Source: Clostridium uliginosum
GTDB lineage: Bacteria; Bacillota; Clostridia; Clostridiales; Clostridiaceae
NCBI RefSeq assembly: GCF_900112485.1
Contig: NZ_FOMG01000024.1
Coordinates: 1 to 62,097, forward strand
Length of the DNA: 62,097 nucleotides
Direction of reading: 5' to 3'
The notes below the pieces were generated by a model, which worked only from the letters and a program-made list of their open reading frames with translations, was not told where the DNA came from and searched no databases. The number at the start of each line of letters is the position of its first letter. Positions within the stretch are counted from its first letter, which is position 1. Positions 21,398 to 30,876 of the stretch are shown piece after piece. The position numbers were made by a program, and so were the translations under genes.

Positions 21398-22555
21398 TTA
21401 TATTATCCTATCTCGCATAAGTTTATTTAATATCATTAATGTATAGTTAATATCATTTATTGATGTAAAATAACTAATACTTAGTCTGACGGTACCACAA
21501 GGATAAGTGCCTATAGTTTTATGTGCTAAAGGTGCACAATGTAAGCCAGTTCTAGTTTTAATATTATTACAATCTAAATAATAACCAGTTTCAGAAGCAT
21601 CGAAACCATTTGTATTAATAGATACACATGTAGTTGAATTGTTACCAGACAAATCTCCATAAACAATTAAGCCATCAATATTTAATAATCCATTTAGTAA
21701 ATGTTTTAATATATATTGATTATGTTCATAGATTGTATTTAATCCTATTGAATTTATGTACTTAATTCCTTCAGATAATCCAATAATTCCTGGTAGATTA
21801 AGAGTTCCACATTCAAATTTATCAGGTAAGAAGTCTGGTTGAATTAAAGAAGATGATGAACTACCAGTACCTCCTTGTAGTAATGTAGTGCACGAATCAT
21901 TAAAACTATCATCTAATATAAATCCACCTGTACCTTGTGGACCTAATAAACTTTTATGACCTGTAAAAGCTATCACATTTGCATTAATAGTATTCATATT
22001 AATATCAAGCACACCAGCGCCTTGAGAAGAATCAACAATAAAAAACACATTATGTTTTTTACAGATATCCCCTATGGATTTAATATCTTGGATTGATCCT
22101 GTAACATTAGATGCTTGAGTAATAATTACAAGCTTTGTTTTAGAAGTTATTTTATTTTCTAAATCTTTTGGATTAATAAATCCTAATGAATTTGCATTTA
22201 CTATATCTAAATTGATTTTATTATTTTCTTTTAAGTGATAAATAGGTCTAATGACAGAATTATGCTCCATTGAAGATGTAATGACATGATCACCAGGCTT
22301 TAAAATTCCTTTAATTAAAATATTTAAAGAAGTGGTAACATTATTAGTAAATATTACATGTTTAGGACTGTTAAATCCAAAAAAATTAGAAATAGTCTCT
22401 CGTGCTTCATATAAATATCTATTACTTTGCATGGAATTACTGTAATTACCTCTACCTGCATTAGCACCTATATTAAGCATATAATTATACATTGCATCAA
22501 TAACTTGTTTAGGTTTTGGAAAAGTTGTTGATGCATTGTCTAAGTAAACATTCAT
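21398..22555 (-). CDS. Cysteine desulfurase family protein (PLP, class V)
   Basis: The 385-residue protein is a class V aminotransferase of the NifS/SufS superfamily, nearest by motif to the TIGR01977 (EF2568) group. The PLP lysine is K201 in AFTGHKSLLGPQGTGG, the catalytic cysteine is C340 in TRTGLHCAPLAHKTIG, and the N-terminus has YLDNASTTFPKP. It would release sulfur (or selenium) from cysteine (or selenocysteine). Its start overlaps the stop of the upstream LysE-type gene by 4 bp, so the two are coupled. A DUF3343 sulfur/selenium-carrier-like gene lies divergently, and no IscU scaffold is present, suggesting a specialised rather than housekeeping role. Confidence 0.92.
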   Translation of the reverse strand: MNVYLDNASTTFPKPKQVIDAMYNYMLNIGANAGRGNYSNSMQSNRYLYEARETISNFFGFNSPKHVIFTNNVTTSLNILIKGILKPGDHVITSSMEHNSVIRPIYHLKENNKINLDIVNANSLGFINPKDLENKITSKTKLVIITQASNVTGSIQDIKSIGDICKKHNVFFIVDSSQGAGVLDINMNTINANVIAFTGHKSLLGPQGTGGFILDDSFNDSCTTLLQGGTGSSSSSLIQPDFLPDKFECGTLNLPGIIGLSEGIKYINSIGLNTIYEHNQYILKHLLNGLLNIDGLIVYGDLSGNNSTTCVSINTNGFDASETGYYLDCNNIKTRTGLHCAPLAHKTIGTYPCGTVRLSISYFTSINDINYTLMILNKLMRDRII

Positions 22556-23214
22556 ATAAATCCACCTCTAAAAATAAATTTAAACAATCCTAAAATAATA
22601 AAGAATATACCAAGTATAAAGAGTAAATAATTTAATATTTGTGATGTTTTAGCAGAAAAATCAGATTTTAACATCTTAACTCCTTTAATTGCCAAGAAGT
22701 TAAGTATGAAAAACCAACTTATACTACCTAATATCATAGAACATAAAGCAAATGAATAATATAGTCTACCATGAAGCCTCCAAACACTTAACACTGTTCC
22801 ACTTATGGCAATCCATAAAGATGGAGTAGTTGGGTTTAATAGTGTTATAAAAAATCCTGTGAAAAAGCTATTAGAAGCATGGTGTGTACATAGTTTCCTT
22901 GTATTGGAATTTGAACTAACTGTTTTTTTAGAAATTTTATTAAAGAGTATTAAAACAAAACCTGATACTATCCAAAATAGTCCTTCAAATCGTTGATTAT
23001 GACTTAAAATTTTTAATAAACCTAGATTTATAACTATTATATAGAAAATATCAGCAGATACTGCGCCTAATGATACTTTGTACCCCTCTTTAAATCCATG
23101 AGAAATAGATCTATTTATTGATTCTAAACCTGATGGTCCTAAAGGAATTGAAGCAATAAATCCTGTAAAAAAGCCTATAAATATAGACTTAAAAATAATT
23201 GATAAAGATAACAT
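22552..23214 (-). CDS. LysE-family transporter
   Basis: This 220-residue membrane protein has about six hydrophobic segments and the LysE/RhtB-like start FIGFFTGFIASIPLGPSGLE followed by a first-loop SLGAVSADIFYI. The family exports amino acids and related compounds; the substrate cannot be read. The start at ATG 23214 is chosen because AGGGAG lies 7 nt upstream. An open frame runs 29 codons further but lacks a ribosome-binding site. It is translationally coupled to the downstream cysteine desulfurase by an ATGA overlap, so export of a cysteine-related compound is conceivable. Confidence 0.82.
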   Translation of the reverse strand: MLSLSIIFKSIFIGFFTGFIASIPLGPSGLESINRSISHGFKEGYKVSLGAVSADIFYIIVINLGLLKILSHNQRFEGLFWIVSGFVLILFNKISKKTVSSNSNTRKLCTHHASNSFFTGFFITLLNPTTPSLWIAISGTVLSVWRLHGRLYYSFALCSMILGSISWFFILNFLAIKGVKMLKSDFSAKTSQILNYLLFILGIFFIILGLFKFIFRGGFI

Positions 23215-23345
23215 TGTATTCTCCCTATAACCGTAATCATATATAATTATAATGTATTGTATATAATTATTCATTATAATTATATACGTTGGAATAAACA
23301 ACTATGAGTTTATATATTTATAAATCATAAAAACATAGATATAAT

Positions 23346-23448
23346 ATATATATGTTTCAATTGATAATTTACAATGCAGGATAAATATTTCTGTATTTTT
23401 TAACAATTCAGTAATTCAAATGTATAAACTTAATTGGAACATATATAT
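23346..23448 (+). repeat. R1 repeat, copy A (103 bp, inverted ends)
   Basis: The ends ATATATATGTTTCAATT (23346-23362) and AATTGGAACATATATAT (23432-23448) are inverted repeats (17 bp with one G-T). Pairing can extend inward (AATTTACA against TGTATAAA). Related copies lie at 32268-32363 (same strand) and 41033-41143 (opposite strand). It ends 23 bp before the DUF3343 start. Size and ends suggest a MITE-like element. Confidence 0.8.
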
Positions 23449-23471
23449 AAATGATAAGGGTAGGTGTTAAA

Positions 23472-23708
23472 GTGATTTATTATATAATAGTTTTTAAAAA
23501 TACTTATGATGCAATGGCAGCAGAAAAAGATTTAGAACAATCAAGTTACAGGTTTACAATAATGCCAACACCAACATCAATAGCTAAAAGTTGTGGTATA
23601 TGTATAAGAATTGATGATAAAGTTGAATTAGATAAAATAATTAAAAATGGTGTCTTTGAATATAAAAATATATATTTAAAGAATAAACATGAGTATATTC
23701 TAATTTAA
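23472..23708 (+). CDS. DUF3343 protein, putative Se/S carrier-like
   Basis: This 78-residue protein matches DUF3343: YYIIVFKNTYDAMAAEKDLE, then FTIMPTPTSIAKSCGICIRI with the conserved cysteines, then a short charged tail. Members often neighbour cysteine desulfurases and selenium genes and have been proposed to carry sulfur or selenium, but this is not proven. GTG 23472 is preferred because TAGGTG lies 5 nt upstream; the ATG at 23451 has no ribosome-binding site. It is divergent from the desulfurase pair across a copy of repeat R1. Confidence 0.85.
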   Translation: MIYYIIVFKNTYDAMAAEKDLEQSSYRFTIMPTPTSIAKSCGICIRIDDKVELDKIIKNGVFEYKNIYLKNKHEYILI

Positions 23709-23741
23709 TAATTTCAAATGGGGAGAGTGATTAATTAGATA

Positions 23742-24647
23742 ATGTATAATTACTTGATAAAATTACAATTAGATGAAAATGAGCTTATAATAGGTAAATA
23801 TATAAGTTTAGAAAATATTGAAAAAATAATAAATAAATTATTAATGATTGTTTTCACTATTATAGTAATGTATTTGACTGTAAAAATAGGAAATTACTTA
23901 ATTAAAAAATTTGTAAAAAGACAAATAAAAAGCAATGCAAGATTATCATTAGAGTCACAAAGGGCAAAGACTCTTGGAGAAGTAATGAAGAGTGTCTTAA
24001 AATATGCAGTATATTTTATAGGGATAGCTACAATATTATCTAATTTATTTAGTGGAATGTCTTTTACATTTGCAAGTATAGGAGGCTTTGCAGTAGGTTT
24101 TGGAACTCAAAGTTTAATTAAAGATTTAATTAATGGTTTTTTTATCCTATTTGAAGACCAATTTGGAGTTGGGGATCATATAACTATAGGAAAATTTAAT
24201 GGTATTGTTGAAAGCATAGGAATTAGAACTACAACAATTAAGGATTTTACTGGTGATATTCATTCAATACCAAATGGAGCCATAATTGAAGTTACAAATC
24301 ATTCAAGGGGAAATATAAGATTTATGGTTGATGTTTATATTTCATATGAAGAAAATATAGATAATGCGATTAATGCGATTAAGGAAGTATGTGATGAATT
24401 TCAGAAAGATAATGAAGATATAAAAGAACCTATACAAGTATTAGGAGTAGATTCTTTAAATGCATCTAGTGTTACTATAAGAGTAATAGGAAAAACCATA
24501 CCTCTTAAACAGTGGGGAATGGAAAGGGAATTGAGAAAGTTAATAAAGTTAAAGTTAGATGAGAAAGACATAGAAATACCACATACTAAAACTCAATTAA
24601 TTAATGTTAATATAGAAAAGGGAGAGAATTATGATAGAAACATTTGA
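23742..24647 (+). CDS. Mechanosensitive ion channel, MscS family
   Basis: The 301-residue protein has TM helices at about 32-52 and 87-107, then the pore-lining TM3 and beta-domain signature: FASIGGFAVGFGTQSLIKD, NGFFILFEDQFGVGDHI and the SIPNGAIIEVTNHSRG segment. MscS channels open under membrane tension and release solutes during hypo-osmotic shock. The soluble C-terminal cage (about 170-290) is complete. The 3' end overlaps the next gene by 17 bp, indicating coupled translation. Confidence 0.93.
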   Translation: MYNYLIKLQLDENELIIGKYISLENIEKIINKLLMIVFTIIVMYLTVKIGNYLIKKFVKRQIKSNARLSLESQRAKTLGEVMKSVLKYAVYFIGIATILSNLFSGMSFTFASIGGFAVGFGTQSLIKDLINGFFILFEDQFGVGDHITIGKFNGIVESIGIRTTTIKDFTGDIHSIPNGAIIEVTNHSRGNIRFMVDVYISYEENIDNAINAIKEVCDEFQKDNEDIKEPIQVLGVDSLNASSVTIRVIGKTIPLKQWGMERELRKLIKLKLDEKDIEIPHTKTQLINVNIEKGENYDRNI

Positions 24648-24834
24648 ATTAGGTGAAATAGTTGAAATGAAAAAGAAACATCCTTGTGGTTCTTTTGAAT
24701 TTGAAATAATAAGAACAGGGGCAGATATAAAGATAAAGTGCACCGGATGTGGTAGGATAATTATGATTCCGAGAAGTAAATTTCAAAAAGGTGCCAAAAA
24801 GGTAATAAAAAGTAGTAAATATGATGAAAAATAA
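24631..24834 (+). CDS. DUF951 protein (YyzM-like)
   Basis: This 67-residue protein has the DUF951 pattern: ELGEIVEMKKKHPCGSFEFE, then IRTGADIKIKCTGCGRIIMI and PRSKFQKGAKKV. The cysteines (HPCG, KCTGCG) suggest a small metal-binding or nucleic-acid-binding fold, but function is unknown. It starts inside the end of mscS, with GGGAGAG upstream, and is often found in this neighbourhood before rpsF in Firmicutes. Confidence 0.9.
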   Translation: MIETFELGEIVEMKKKHPCGSFEFEIIRTGADIKIKCTGCGRIIMIPRSKFQKGAKKVIKSSKYDEK

Positions 24835-24841
24835 AAAAAAC

Positions 24842-24870
24842 TTGAATTGATGCTTTTAAACTGATATAAT
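24842..24870 (+). promoter_or_regulatory. rpsF-ssb-rpsR promoter
   Basis: TTGAAT (24842-24847), 17 bp, then a perfect TATAAT (24865-24870). It gives a leader of about 55 nt before rpsF. Confidence 0.85.
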
Positions 24871-24880
24871 TATGAATTGT

Positions 24881-24915
24881 AATCCCTGCTGTGTAATTGC
24901 ACAGCCGTTAGTCCA
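24881..24915 (+). promoter_or_regulatory. Ribosomal S6:S18 leader motif
   Basis: The leader contains a 6-bp hairpin GCTGTG/CACAGC (24888-24905) directly followed by CCG-TTAG. A CCG bulge next to a short hairpin is the hallmark of the S6:S18-binding leader known upstream of rpsF in many bacteria, where it mimics the 16S site and gives feedback control. Assignment rests on location and this core. Confidence 0.65.
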
Positions 24916-24930
24916 AAGGAGGTGAAATTG

Positions 24931-25218
24931 ATGAGAAAGTACGAAACTATATTTATACAACACCCATCATTCGATGAAGAAACTGTTAAAGCTAACATTG
25001 AAAAGTTTAAAGGTGTTATAGAAAATGGTGGAGGAACAGTAGACAATGTTGATTTTTGGGGTAAGAGAAAGCTTGCTTATGAAATCTCAAAAGTTAGTGA
25101 TGGTTATTATACATTATTTAGCTTTACTGCAAATCCTGAATTACCAAGAGAATTAGATAGAATATTCAGAATCACTGATGGTATCATTAGACATATTATT
25201 GTTAAGGAAGAAGTTTAA
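24931..25218 (+). CDS. rpsF: 30S ribosomal protein S6
   Basis: S6 binds 16S rRNA together with S18 in the small-subunit platform. The 95-residue protein begins MRKYETIFIQHPSFDEETVK and includes the core VDFWGKRKLAYEISKVSDGYY in two parts. The ATG at 24931 is chosen because AAAGGAGGTG lies 6 nt upstream; a GTG nine bases earlier overlaps that site. It heads the classical rpsF-ssb-rpsR operon and is probably subject to feedback through the leader. Confidence 0.97.
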   Translation: MRKYETIFIQHPSFDEETVKANIEKFKGVIENGGGTVDNVDFWGKRKLAYEISKVSDGYYTLFSFTANPELPRELDRIFRITDGIIRHIIVKEEV

Positions 25219-25231
25219 GGCGGTGTTGTAA

Positions 25232-25678
25232 ATGAACAAAGTAGTTCTAATTGGAAGATTAACTAAAGATCCAGAACTAAGATTTACTCCAGGCAATGGA
25301 ACAGCAGTAACAACTTTAACATTAGCAGTTGATAAGTATAATGCTAAATCTGGTCAAAAAGAAGCAGATTTTGTACCTGTAGTAGTATGGGGCAAACAAG
25401 CTGAAAGTACCGCAAATTACATGAGTAAGGGTAGTCAAATGGCTATCAGCGGTAGAATTCAAACCAGAAGTTATGAAGCAAAAGACGGTACTAAAAGGTA
25501 TGTTACAGAAGTAGTTGCTACAGAAGTACAATTTTTAAGTAAGGGAAATGCTTCAAATAATGCTGGAACTAGTAATGGTAACAGCACTGAATATTCAGCA
25601 CCATCAAGTAATCCATTTGATGGTATGAATTTTGAAGAGGATATAACTCCAGTAGATGATGGAGATATGCCATTCTAA
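25232..25678 (+). CDS. ssb: Single-stranded DNA-binding protein
   Basis: SSB coats single-stranded DNA during replication and repair and recruits partners by its C-terminal tip. The 148-residue protein has the OB fold (1-108: NKVVLIGRLTKDPELRFTPG, then ADFVPVVVWGKQAE), a Ser/Asn-rich flexible linker, and the acidic tip ending DDGDMPF. Because it lies between rpsF and rpsR, this is the housekeeping copy. AAGGCGGTG precedes the ATG by 7 nt. Confidence 0.97.
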   Translation: MNKVVLIGRLTKDPELRFTPGNGTAVTTLTLAVDKYNAKSGQKEADFVPVVVWGKQAESTANYMSKGSQMAISGRIQTRSYEAKDGTKRYVTEVVATEVQFLSKGNASNNAGTSNGNSTEYSAPSSNPFDGMNFEEDITPVDDGDMPF

Positions 25679-25704
25679 ATTATTTAAGGTAAGGAGGGAA
25701 TAAG

Positions 25705-25959
25705 ATGAGCAGAGAAGATAATAATAGAAGATCTGGCGGTAGAGTTAGAAGATCTAAAAGAAAAGTTTGTGCTTTTTGTGCAGATAAAGCTGAATCTATT
25801 GACTATAAAGATATAAATAAGCTTAGAAAGTATGTTACAGAAAGAGGTAAGATACTTCCTAGAAGAATTTCTGGAACTTGTGCTAAACATCAAAGACAAG
25901 TTACTGAATCAATTAAGAGAGCAAGAAACATAGCATTATTACCATTCACAACTGAATAG
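25705..25959 (+). CDS. rpsR: 30S ribosomal protein S18
   Basis: The 84-residue protein matches S18: [40 protein letters not shown] and [20 protein letters not shown]. It has three cysteines (CAFC and GTC), placing it among the cysteine-containing forms thought to bind zinc. It pairs with S6 in the ribosome. The gene ends the operon at a strong terminator 15 bp downstream. Confidence 0.97.
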   Translation: MSREDNNRRSGGRVRRSKRKVCAFCADKAESIDYKDINKLRKYVTERGKILPRRISGTCAKHQRQVTESIKRARNIALLPFTTE

Positions 25960-25973
25960 GAATAATAATAATT

Positions 25974-25997
25974 CCCCTGAGAAATCAGGGGTTTTTT
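25974..25997 (+). terminator. rpsF-ssb-rpsR terminator
   Basis: CCCCTGA and TCAGGGG pair around a GAAA tetraloop and are followed by TTTTTT. Confidence 0.95.
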
Positions 25998-26112
25998 GCT
26001 ATATAAAATAATAATTGGAAAATAAATACAAAATAGTACTATAATATCTTGCATTAATAAGTAAAAAAATTTAAAATAAGTATACAAGGACTGAAGATGT
26101 GAGGTGATATAG

Positions 26113-26433
26113 ATGAAAAAACAAGAATTAAATATAATGGCTAGTGTTAAAATAATAGAAAACTTAAAAGCCCAATTGCTTTGTATTATAGGAGAATTTT
26201 TTAGACTTTTAACAAAAGGCAGTAATGTAACTCGTAATTCAATATTGGATTGTATTTCAGGTGCAATAAGTATACTATATGTTCTCGCTGAAAAATTAGG
26301 ATATTCATTTCAGGAAGTTGATCATGTTATGAAAGAAAAGTTAGAATTAGGGGTACGTGCAGAAGATCAAGTTGAGAAGGAAGGTAAAAGTTTAAGTAAA
26401 TTGAAATGTTACATTAATAATAGGAGAGACTAA
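26113..26433 (+). CDS. MazG-like family protein
   Basis: The 106-residue helical protein fits the clostridial MazG-like family: KIIENLKAQLLCIIGEFFRL, then DCISGAISILYVLAEKLGYS and HVMKEKLELGVRAED. True MazG proteins hydrolyse nucleoside triphosphates, but the metal-binding ExxE pairs are not clearly kept here, so catalysis is doubtful. AGGTGATATAG precedes the ATG. It lies 20 bp upstream of gdpP and probably heads that transcript. Confidence 0.8.
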   Translation: MKKQELNIMASVKIIENLKAQLLCIIGEFFRLLTKGSNVTRNSILDCISGAISILYVLAEKLGYSFQEVDHVMKEKLELGVRAEDQVEKEGKSLSKLKCYINNRRD

Positions 26434-26453
26434 TAACATAGGAGGCTTTTTTT

Positions 26454-28397
26454 ATGAATATAGTAACAACACTTAAAAGATTACTTAAGCCTATTATCTT
26501 AATTATCAGTTCACTAATTTTATGTTATTATAGTTATATAGGTATAGCGTTAGTAATATTTTTAATTTATTTGATAGATAATTTTTATCAATTAAATTAT
26601 TATTGGCAACAAGATAATAATCTTAATGAATTTATAAAGAATTTAAACAAAGGAATAGAGAATAATATATTTCAATTTATATATCCATTGGCGTTAATAG
26701 AAAAAAATGGAAATATATTATGGAATAATAATATTTTTAATTATTTAAAGACTAGTGAAGAATCTTCTGAAAAAAATATTTTAAGTATTGCTAGAGGGCT
26801 AAATTTAGATCGTATTTTAAATCCTAAGGGTAATTTACATCAAAGATTGAAAATAAAACAAAAGTTATATGATTCTTATGCGACTAAAATTGAAATAAAG
26901 GATAAAAGTGATGATGTATACTTAGTATACTTTAATGACATAACAGAACTTATAGGATATGAAACTACTAAAGAGAGTATTATGTTAATTGAAGTAGATA
27001 ATTTTACTGAAGCCTTAGATACAACAGAAGAAAGTAACAGACCATTATTAGTAGCTGAAATAGAAAGAACTATAAATTCTTATGCCAATAATTTAAAAGC
27101 AATGATTAAAAAGTATGACACAAATAAATATGTATTATCTATTCAAGATAACTATATAAAAAAGCAAATAGATGAAAAATTTAAATTGTTAGATGAAATT
27201 TCCAATATTGACAAAGGAAATAAGCTTGAGGTTACACTAAGCATTGGAGTTGGAAGAGGTGGGGTATCTCCTCTAGAAAATTATAAATATGCAAATACTG
27301 CAAAAGAATTAGCTTTAGGTAGAGGTGGAGATCAGGCAGTAGTTAAAAAGAATGATGATATAAAATTTTTTGGTGGTAATACTAAAGAAATAGAAAAGAG
27401 AACTAAGGTTAGAGCTAGGGTTGTAGCTCATGCATTGACTGAATTAATTTATTTAAGTAGTAAAGTATATATTATAGGACATAAAAATCCTGATATGGAT
27501 TGTTTCGGATCTGCCGTTGGATTATCTAGTGTAATAAAACAACTTGGTAAATCATGCAAAATAATATTACAAAATGATATTAATGCTATAGAGTATTATT
27601 TAGATAATCTAATGAAAGAATCTAAGTATGATGATTTATTTATATCAGCAGAAAAAGGAAAAAATGATTTAGATGATGAGACTTTAGTTATAATTGTAGA
27701 TGTTCATAACAAGAGTTATGTTGCAGATTTGGATTTAATGGATAAAGCAAAGAGAAAAGTAATAATAGATCATCATAGAAGAAGCCCTGACATGATTGAA
27801 GGAGATATATTGAATTATATAGAGGTATATGCATCTTCTACATCAGAAATGATAACTGAAATTATTCAATATATGGTTGATAAACCTAAATTAACAAGGC
27901 TGGAGGCAGAAGGGTTATTAGCAGGTATATTTATGGATACAAAAGGGTTCTCATTTAAGACTGGTGTTAGAACATTCGAAGCAGCATCTTTCTTAAGAAA
28001 AGCAGGTGCAGATACTATTGAAATAAAGAAGATGTTTACTGATGATTTAGAGAATTATTTACTTATTGCAGACACAATAAAATCTGCAGATGTAAAGAAC
28101 AACATAGCTATTGCAATATCGCCTAAAAACGTAGATACTGTAATTGTGGCAAAGTCTGCAGATGAACTTTTAAATATATCAGGTATTAATGTGTCATTTG
28201 TTTTAGCACAAGTAAATGATGAGGTATATATTAGTGGCAGATCAGTTGGAGATATTAATGTTCAAGTGGTACTAGAAACTTTAGGTGGTGGAGGACATAT
28301 GAATATAGCAGGTGCTAAATTGTCTAATTCTAAAGTTGAAGACGTGCTTCGTGATTTAGAAGAAGCAATAAAAAAATACTTAAAGGTGGGAGATTAA
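26454..28397 (+). CDS. gdpP: Cyclic-di-AMP phosphodiesterase GdpP
   Basis: GdpP hydrolyses the second messenger c-di-AMP. The 647-residue protein shows two N-terminal membrane helices (about 13-42), a PAS-like region (70-165), a degenerate GGDEF domain (about 175-300), then the DHH domain with GHKNPDMDC at 342-350, DVH near 416-418 and DHHRR at 439-443. It ends with a DHHA1 domain carrying [11 protein letters not shown]. All DHH metal-binding motifs are intact. It is followed by rplI after 1 bp, the usual Firmicute pairing. Confidence 0.96.
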   Translation: MNIVTTLKRLLKPIILIISSLILCYYSYIGIALVIFLIYLIDNFYQLNYYWQQDNNLNEFIKNLNKGIENNIFQFIYPLALIEKNGNILWNNNIFNYLKTSEESSEKNILSIARGLNLDRILNPKGNLHQRLKIKQKLYDSYATKIEIKDKSDDVYLVYFNDITELIGYETTKESIMLIEVDNFTEALDTTEESNRPLLVAEIERTINSYANNLKAMIKKYDTNKYVLSIQDNYIKKQIDEKFKLLDEISNIDKGNKLEVTLSIGVGRGGVSPLENYKYANTAKELALGRGGDQAVVKKNDDIKFFGGNTKEIEKRTKVRARVVAHALTELIYLSSKVYIIGHKNPDMDCFGSAVGLSSVIKQLGKSCKIILQNDINAIEYYLDNLMKESKYDDLFISAEKGKNDLDDETLVIIVDVHNKSYVADLDLMDKAKRKVIIDHHRRSPDMIEGDILNYIEVYASSTSEMITEIIQYMVDKPKLTRLEAEGLLAGIFMDTKGFSFKTGVRTFEAASFLRKAGADTIEIKKMFTDDLENYLLIADTIKSADVKNNIAIAISPKNVDTVIVAKSADELLNISGINVSFVLAQVNDEVYISGRSVGDINVQVVLETLGGGGHMNIAGAKLSNSKVEDVLRDLEEAIKKYLKVGD

Positions 28398-28398
28398 T

Positions 28399-28842
28399 AT
28401 GAAGGTTATTTTATTACAAGATGTTAAAAAAATAGGTAAAAAAGGTGATGTTATTGAAGCATCAGATGGATATGCAAGAAACTTTTTATTTCCAAGGAAA
28501 TTAGCTCAAGAAGCTAGTGATACAAACATGCATATCTTAAATAACAAAAAGGAAAATGAAAGAAAACAAAAGTTAGCTGATCTTGAAGCAGCGCAAAAAT
28601 TAGCAAGTGAATTAAAAGGAAAAGAAATAACAATAAAAGCTAAAACAGGAGAAAGTGGAAAACTATTTGGAGCTATTACAAGTAAGGATATTGCTGAATT
28701 AATAAACAATCAATATAAGGTTACAATAGATAAGAAAAAAATCGTTATGGATACAATAAAATTAGCTGGTAACCATGAAATAGAAGTTAAATTATATCCA
28801 GAGGTTAGTACTAAAATGAAAGTAATTATAGTTCCACAATAA
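28399..28842 (+). CDS. rplI: 50S ribosomal protein L9
   Basis: The 147-residue protein starts [20 protein letters not shown], followed by [17 protein letters not shown], the L9 N-terminal domain. It then has a long central helix (about 40-75) and the C-terminal RNA-binding domain with [15 protein letters not shown]9 spans the base of the L1 stalk and affects frame maintenance. It is tightly packed between gdpP and lonC. Confidence 0.97.
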   Translation: MKVILLQDVKKIGKKGDVIEASDGYARNFLFPRKLAQEASDTNMHILNNKKENERKQKLADLEAAQKLASELKGKEITIKAKTGESGKLFGAITSKDIAELINNQYKVTIDKKKIVMDTIKLAGNHEIEVKLYPEVSTKMKVIIVPQ

Positions 28843-28857
28843 TAAGGAGGATTTGTT

Positions 28858-30753
28858 TTGAATTTAAATGAAGAAACAAACTTATTAAAGGATATAATTG
28901 AAGGTGATTTATCTTTAGAATCTCAAATAGATGCATTATTTAATATAACAAAAAATATCTTAGATAAAGGTGCATTTAAGTCTAGAATTATTAGATTTAA
29001 ATTAGATAAATTTATAAAATCATCAAATAATTGCGAAAGAATATTTGCTTTGAATACAATATTATCTGAAGGAAATGGAATAAAAGTGATTCCAAAAGAG
29101 AATGAATTAGAGGAAGTTATTAATAATACTGTAGATTTAATTGTAGATGAAATAGCAAAAAGGTATGTTCAAAGTAAAATAGAAATGAAAGTTGAACAAG
29201 CAATTATAGAAAAGCAGGAAAAGTATATTGATGAAGTTAAACTTTCAATTATAAAAAAACAAAAAGGTGTTGAAAATAAAAAAACCATTGGTAAATTTGA
29301 TCATTTAGTTGAGCTTGATAATAAGGTGACAAGCAAGAATATTATGAGCTTTTTAAGACCAAATAGTTTTGAAGAGATAGTGGGGCAGGAAAGGGCTATT
29401 AAGTCATTAATATCAAAGCTTTCATCCCCTTATCCACAACACATAATATTATATGGACCACCAGGAGTAGGAAAAACAACAGCAGCAAGGCTTGCACTTA
29501 AAGAAGCAAAAAAATTAGGTTTTACACCATTTGATGATAATTCAAAATTTGTTGAAGTGGATGGAACTACATTAAGATGGGATCCGAGGGAAATAACTAA
29601 TCCTTTATTGGGATCAGTTCATGATCCAATATATCAAGGAAGTAAGAGATATCTATCTGAGGCTGGTGTGCCAGAACCAAAGCCAGGTTTAGTTACTGAA
29701 GCTCATGGTGGAGTATTATTTATCGATGAAATAGGAGAATTAGATTACATACTTCAAAATAAACTTTTAAAGGTGCTAGAAGATAAGAGAGTTGAATTTT
29801 CATCATCTTATTATGATCCAGATGATGAGACGACTCCTAAGTATGTAAAATATCTGTTTGACAATGGAGCACCAGCTGATTTTGTTTTAATTGGAGCTAC
29901 AACTAAGAGTCCAAGTGAAATTAATCCAGCATTAAGATCTAGAACAACAGAAGTTTATTTTGAACCACTTTCATCATCAGATATAAAGCTTATAGTGGAA
30001 GATGCAGCAAAAAAGTTAAAAGTTACATTAGAAGATGGAGTTGCTGATAAAATCAGCAATTATACATTCGAAGGTAGAAGAGCTGTAAATATATTAACTG
30101 ATACATATGGTTATGCTTTATATATAAATAAGGAATCTACTGATAATATTCATATAAAGTTAGATTACCTAGATGAGATATTATCAATAGGTAGATATGT
30201 TCCTTTTGAAAGATTCGACAATACTGAAGAATATGAAATAGGACATATTTATGGATTAGGAGTAAGTGGCTTTTTAGGTTCTACAATTGAAATTGAAGCT
30301 AATGTTTTTGAAGCTAGAAAAAAGGGAACTGGTGTAGTTAGATTTAATGAAACTGCTGGTTCAATGGCTAAGGATTCTGTCTTCAATGCGGCTTCAGTTA
30401 TAAGAGCAATAACACATAAGGATATTAAAGATTATGATATTCATGTTAATGTTATAGGTGGAGGTAAAATAGATGGTCCTTCAGCAGGAGCAGCCATTAC
30501 TTTATGTATAATAAGTGCATTACTTAAGAAACCTATAAAACAAGATATAGCAATTACAGGTGAGATATCTATAAGAGGAAAGGTTAAACCTGTAGGAGGA
30601 ATATTTGAAAAGATATATGGTGCTAGAAGAAAAGGAATAAATCTAGTTTTAGTGCCAAAAGATAATCAAAAAGAAATTCCTTCAAGACTTAAGGATATAG
30701 AGGTTATGACTGTAAGCACTATAGAAGAACTTATGGATATTGTGTTTAAGTAA
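28858..30753 (+). CDS. lonC: Lon-family ATP-dependent protease LonC
   Basis: The 631-residue protein corresponds to the spore-former Lon family LonC (TIGR02903). It lacks the Lon substrate-binding N domain; instead it has a helical coiled region (about 1-150), an AAA+ domain with Walker A GPPGVGKTT at 200-208 and Walker B VLFIDEIGEL, and a C-terminal Lon protease domain. The Ser-Lys dyad is intact: S542 in DGPSAGAA and K585 in PVGGIFEK. The start is TTG with AAGGAGG 7 nt upstream. It follows rplI by 15 bp. Family members have been linked to sporulation or stress; its substrates are unknown. Confidence 0.94.
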   Translation: MNLNEETNLLKDIIEGDLSLESQIDALFNITKNILDKGAFKSRIIRFKLDKFIKSSNNCERIFALNTILSEGNGIKVIPKENELEEVINNTVDLIVDEIAKRYVQSKIEMKVEQAIIEKQEKYIDEVKLSIIKKQKGVENKKTIGKFDHLVELDNKVTSKNIMSFLRPNSFEEIVGQERAIKSLISKLSSPYPQHIILYGPPGVGKTTAARLALKEAKKLGFTPFDDNSKFVEVDGTTLRWDPREITNPLLGSVHDPIYQGSKRYLSEAGVPEPKPGLVTEAHGGVLFIDEIGELDYILQNKLLKVLEDKRVEFSSSYYDPDDETTPKYVKYLFDNGAPADFVLIGATTKSPSEINPALRSRTTEVYFEPLSSSDIKLIVEDAAKKLKVTLEDGVADKISNYTFEGRRAVNILTDTYGYALYINKESTDNIHIKLDYLDEILSIGRYVPFERFDNTEEYEIGHIYGLGVSGFLGSTIEIEANVFEARKKGTGVVRFNETAGSMAKDSVFNAASVIRAITHKDIKDYDIHVNVIGGGKIDGPSAGAAITLCIISALLKKPIKQDIAITGEISIRGKVKPVGGIFEKIYGARRKGINLVLVPKDNQKEIPSRLKDIEVMTVSTIEELMDIVFK

Positions 30754-30754
30754 T

Positions 30755-30787
30755 AAATGAGCTTCCTTTAATAGGAAGCTTATTTTA
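30755..30787 (+). terminator. Terminator after lonC
   Basis: GAGCTTCCT and AGGAAGCTT pair with a short loop and are followed by ATTTT, starting 1-2 bp after the lonC stop codon. Confidence 0.82.
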
Positions 30788-30876
30788 AATTATAAAAAAT
30801 TAAATTAATTATTATAGATTTTTCTTGTGTTATTATAATTATTTTAGAATTAGAGTTAAGAAAGGAGGAATATTAT

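Noticed and set aside
29430..29438. Perfect DnaA box TTATCCACA inside lonC
   Set aside because: Isolated, within coding sequence, and explained by the codons; a single 9-mer is expected by chance in AT-rich DNA.
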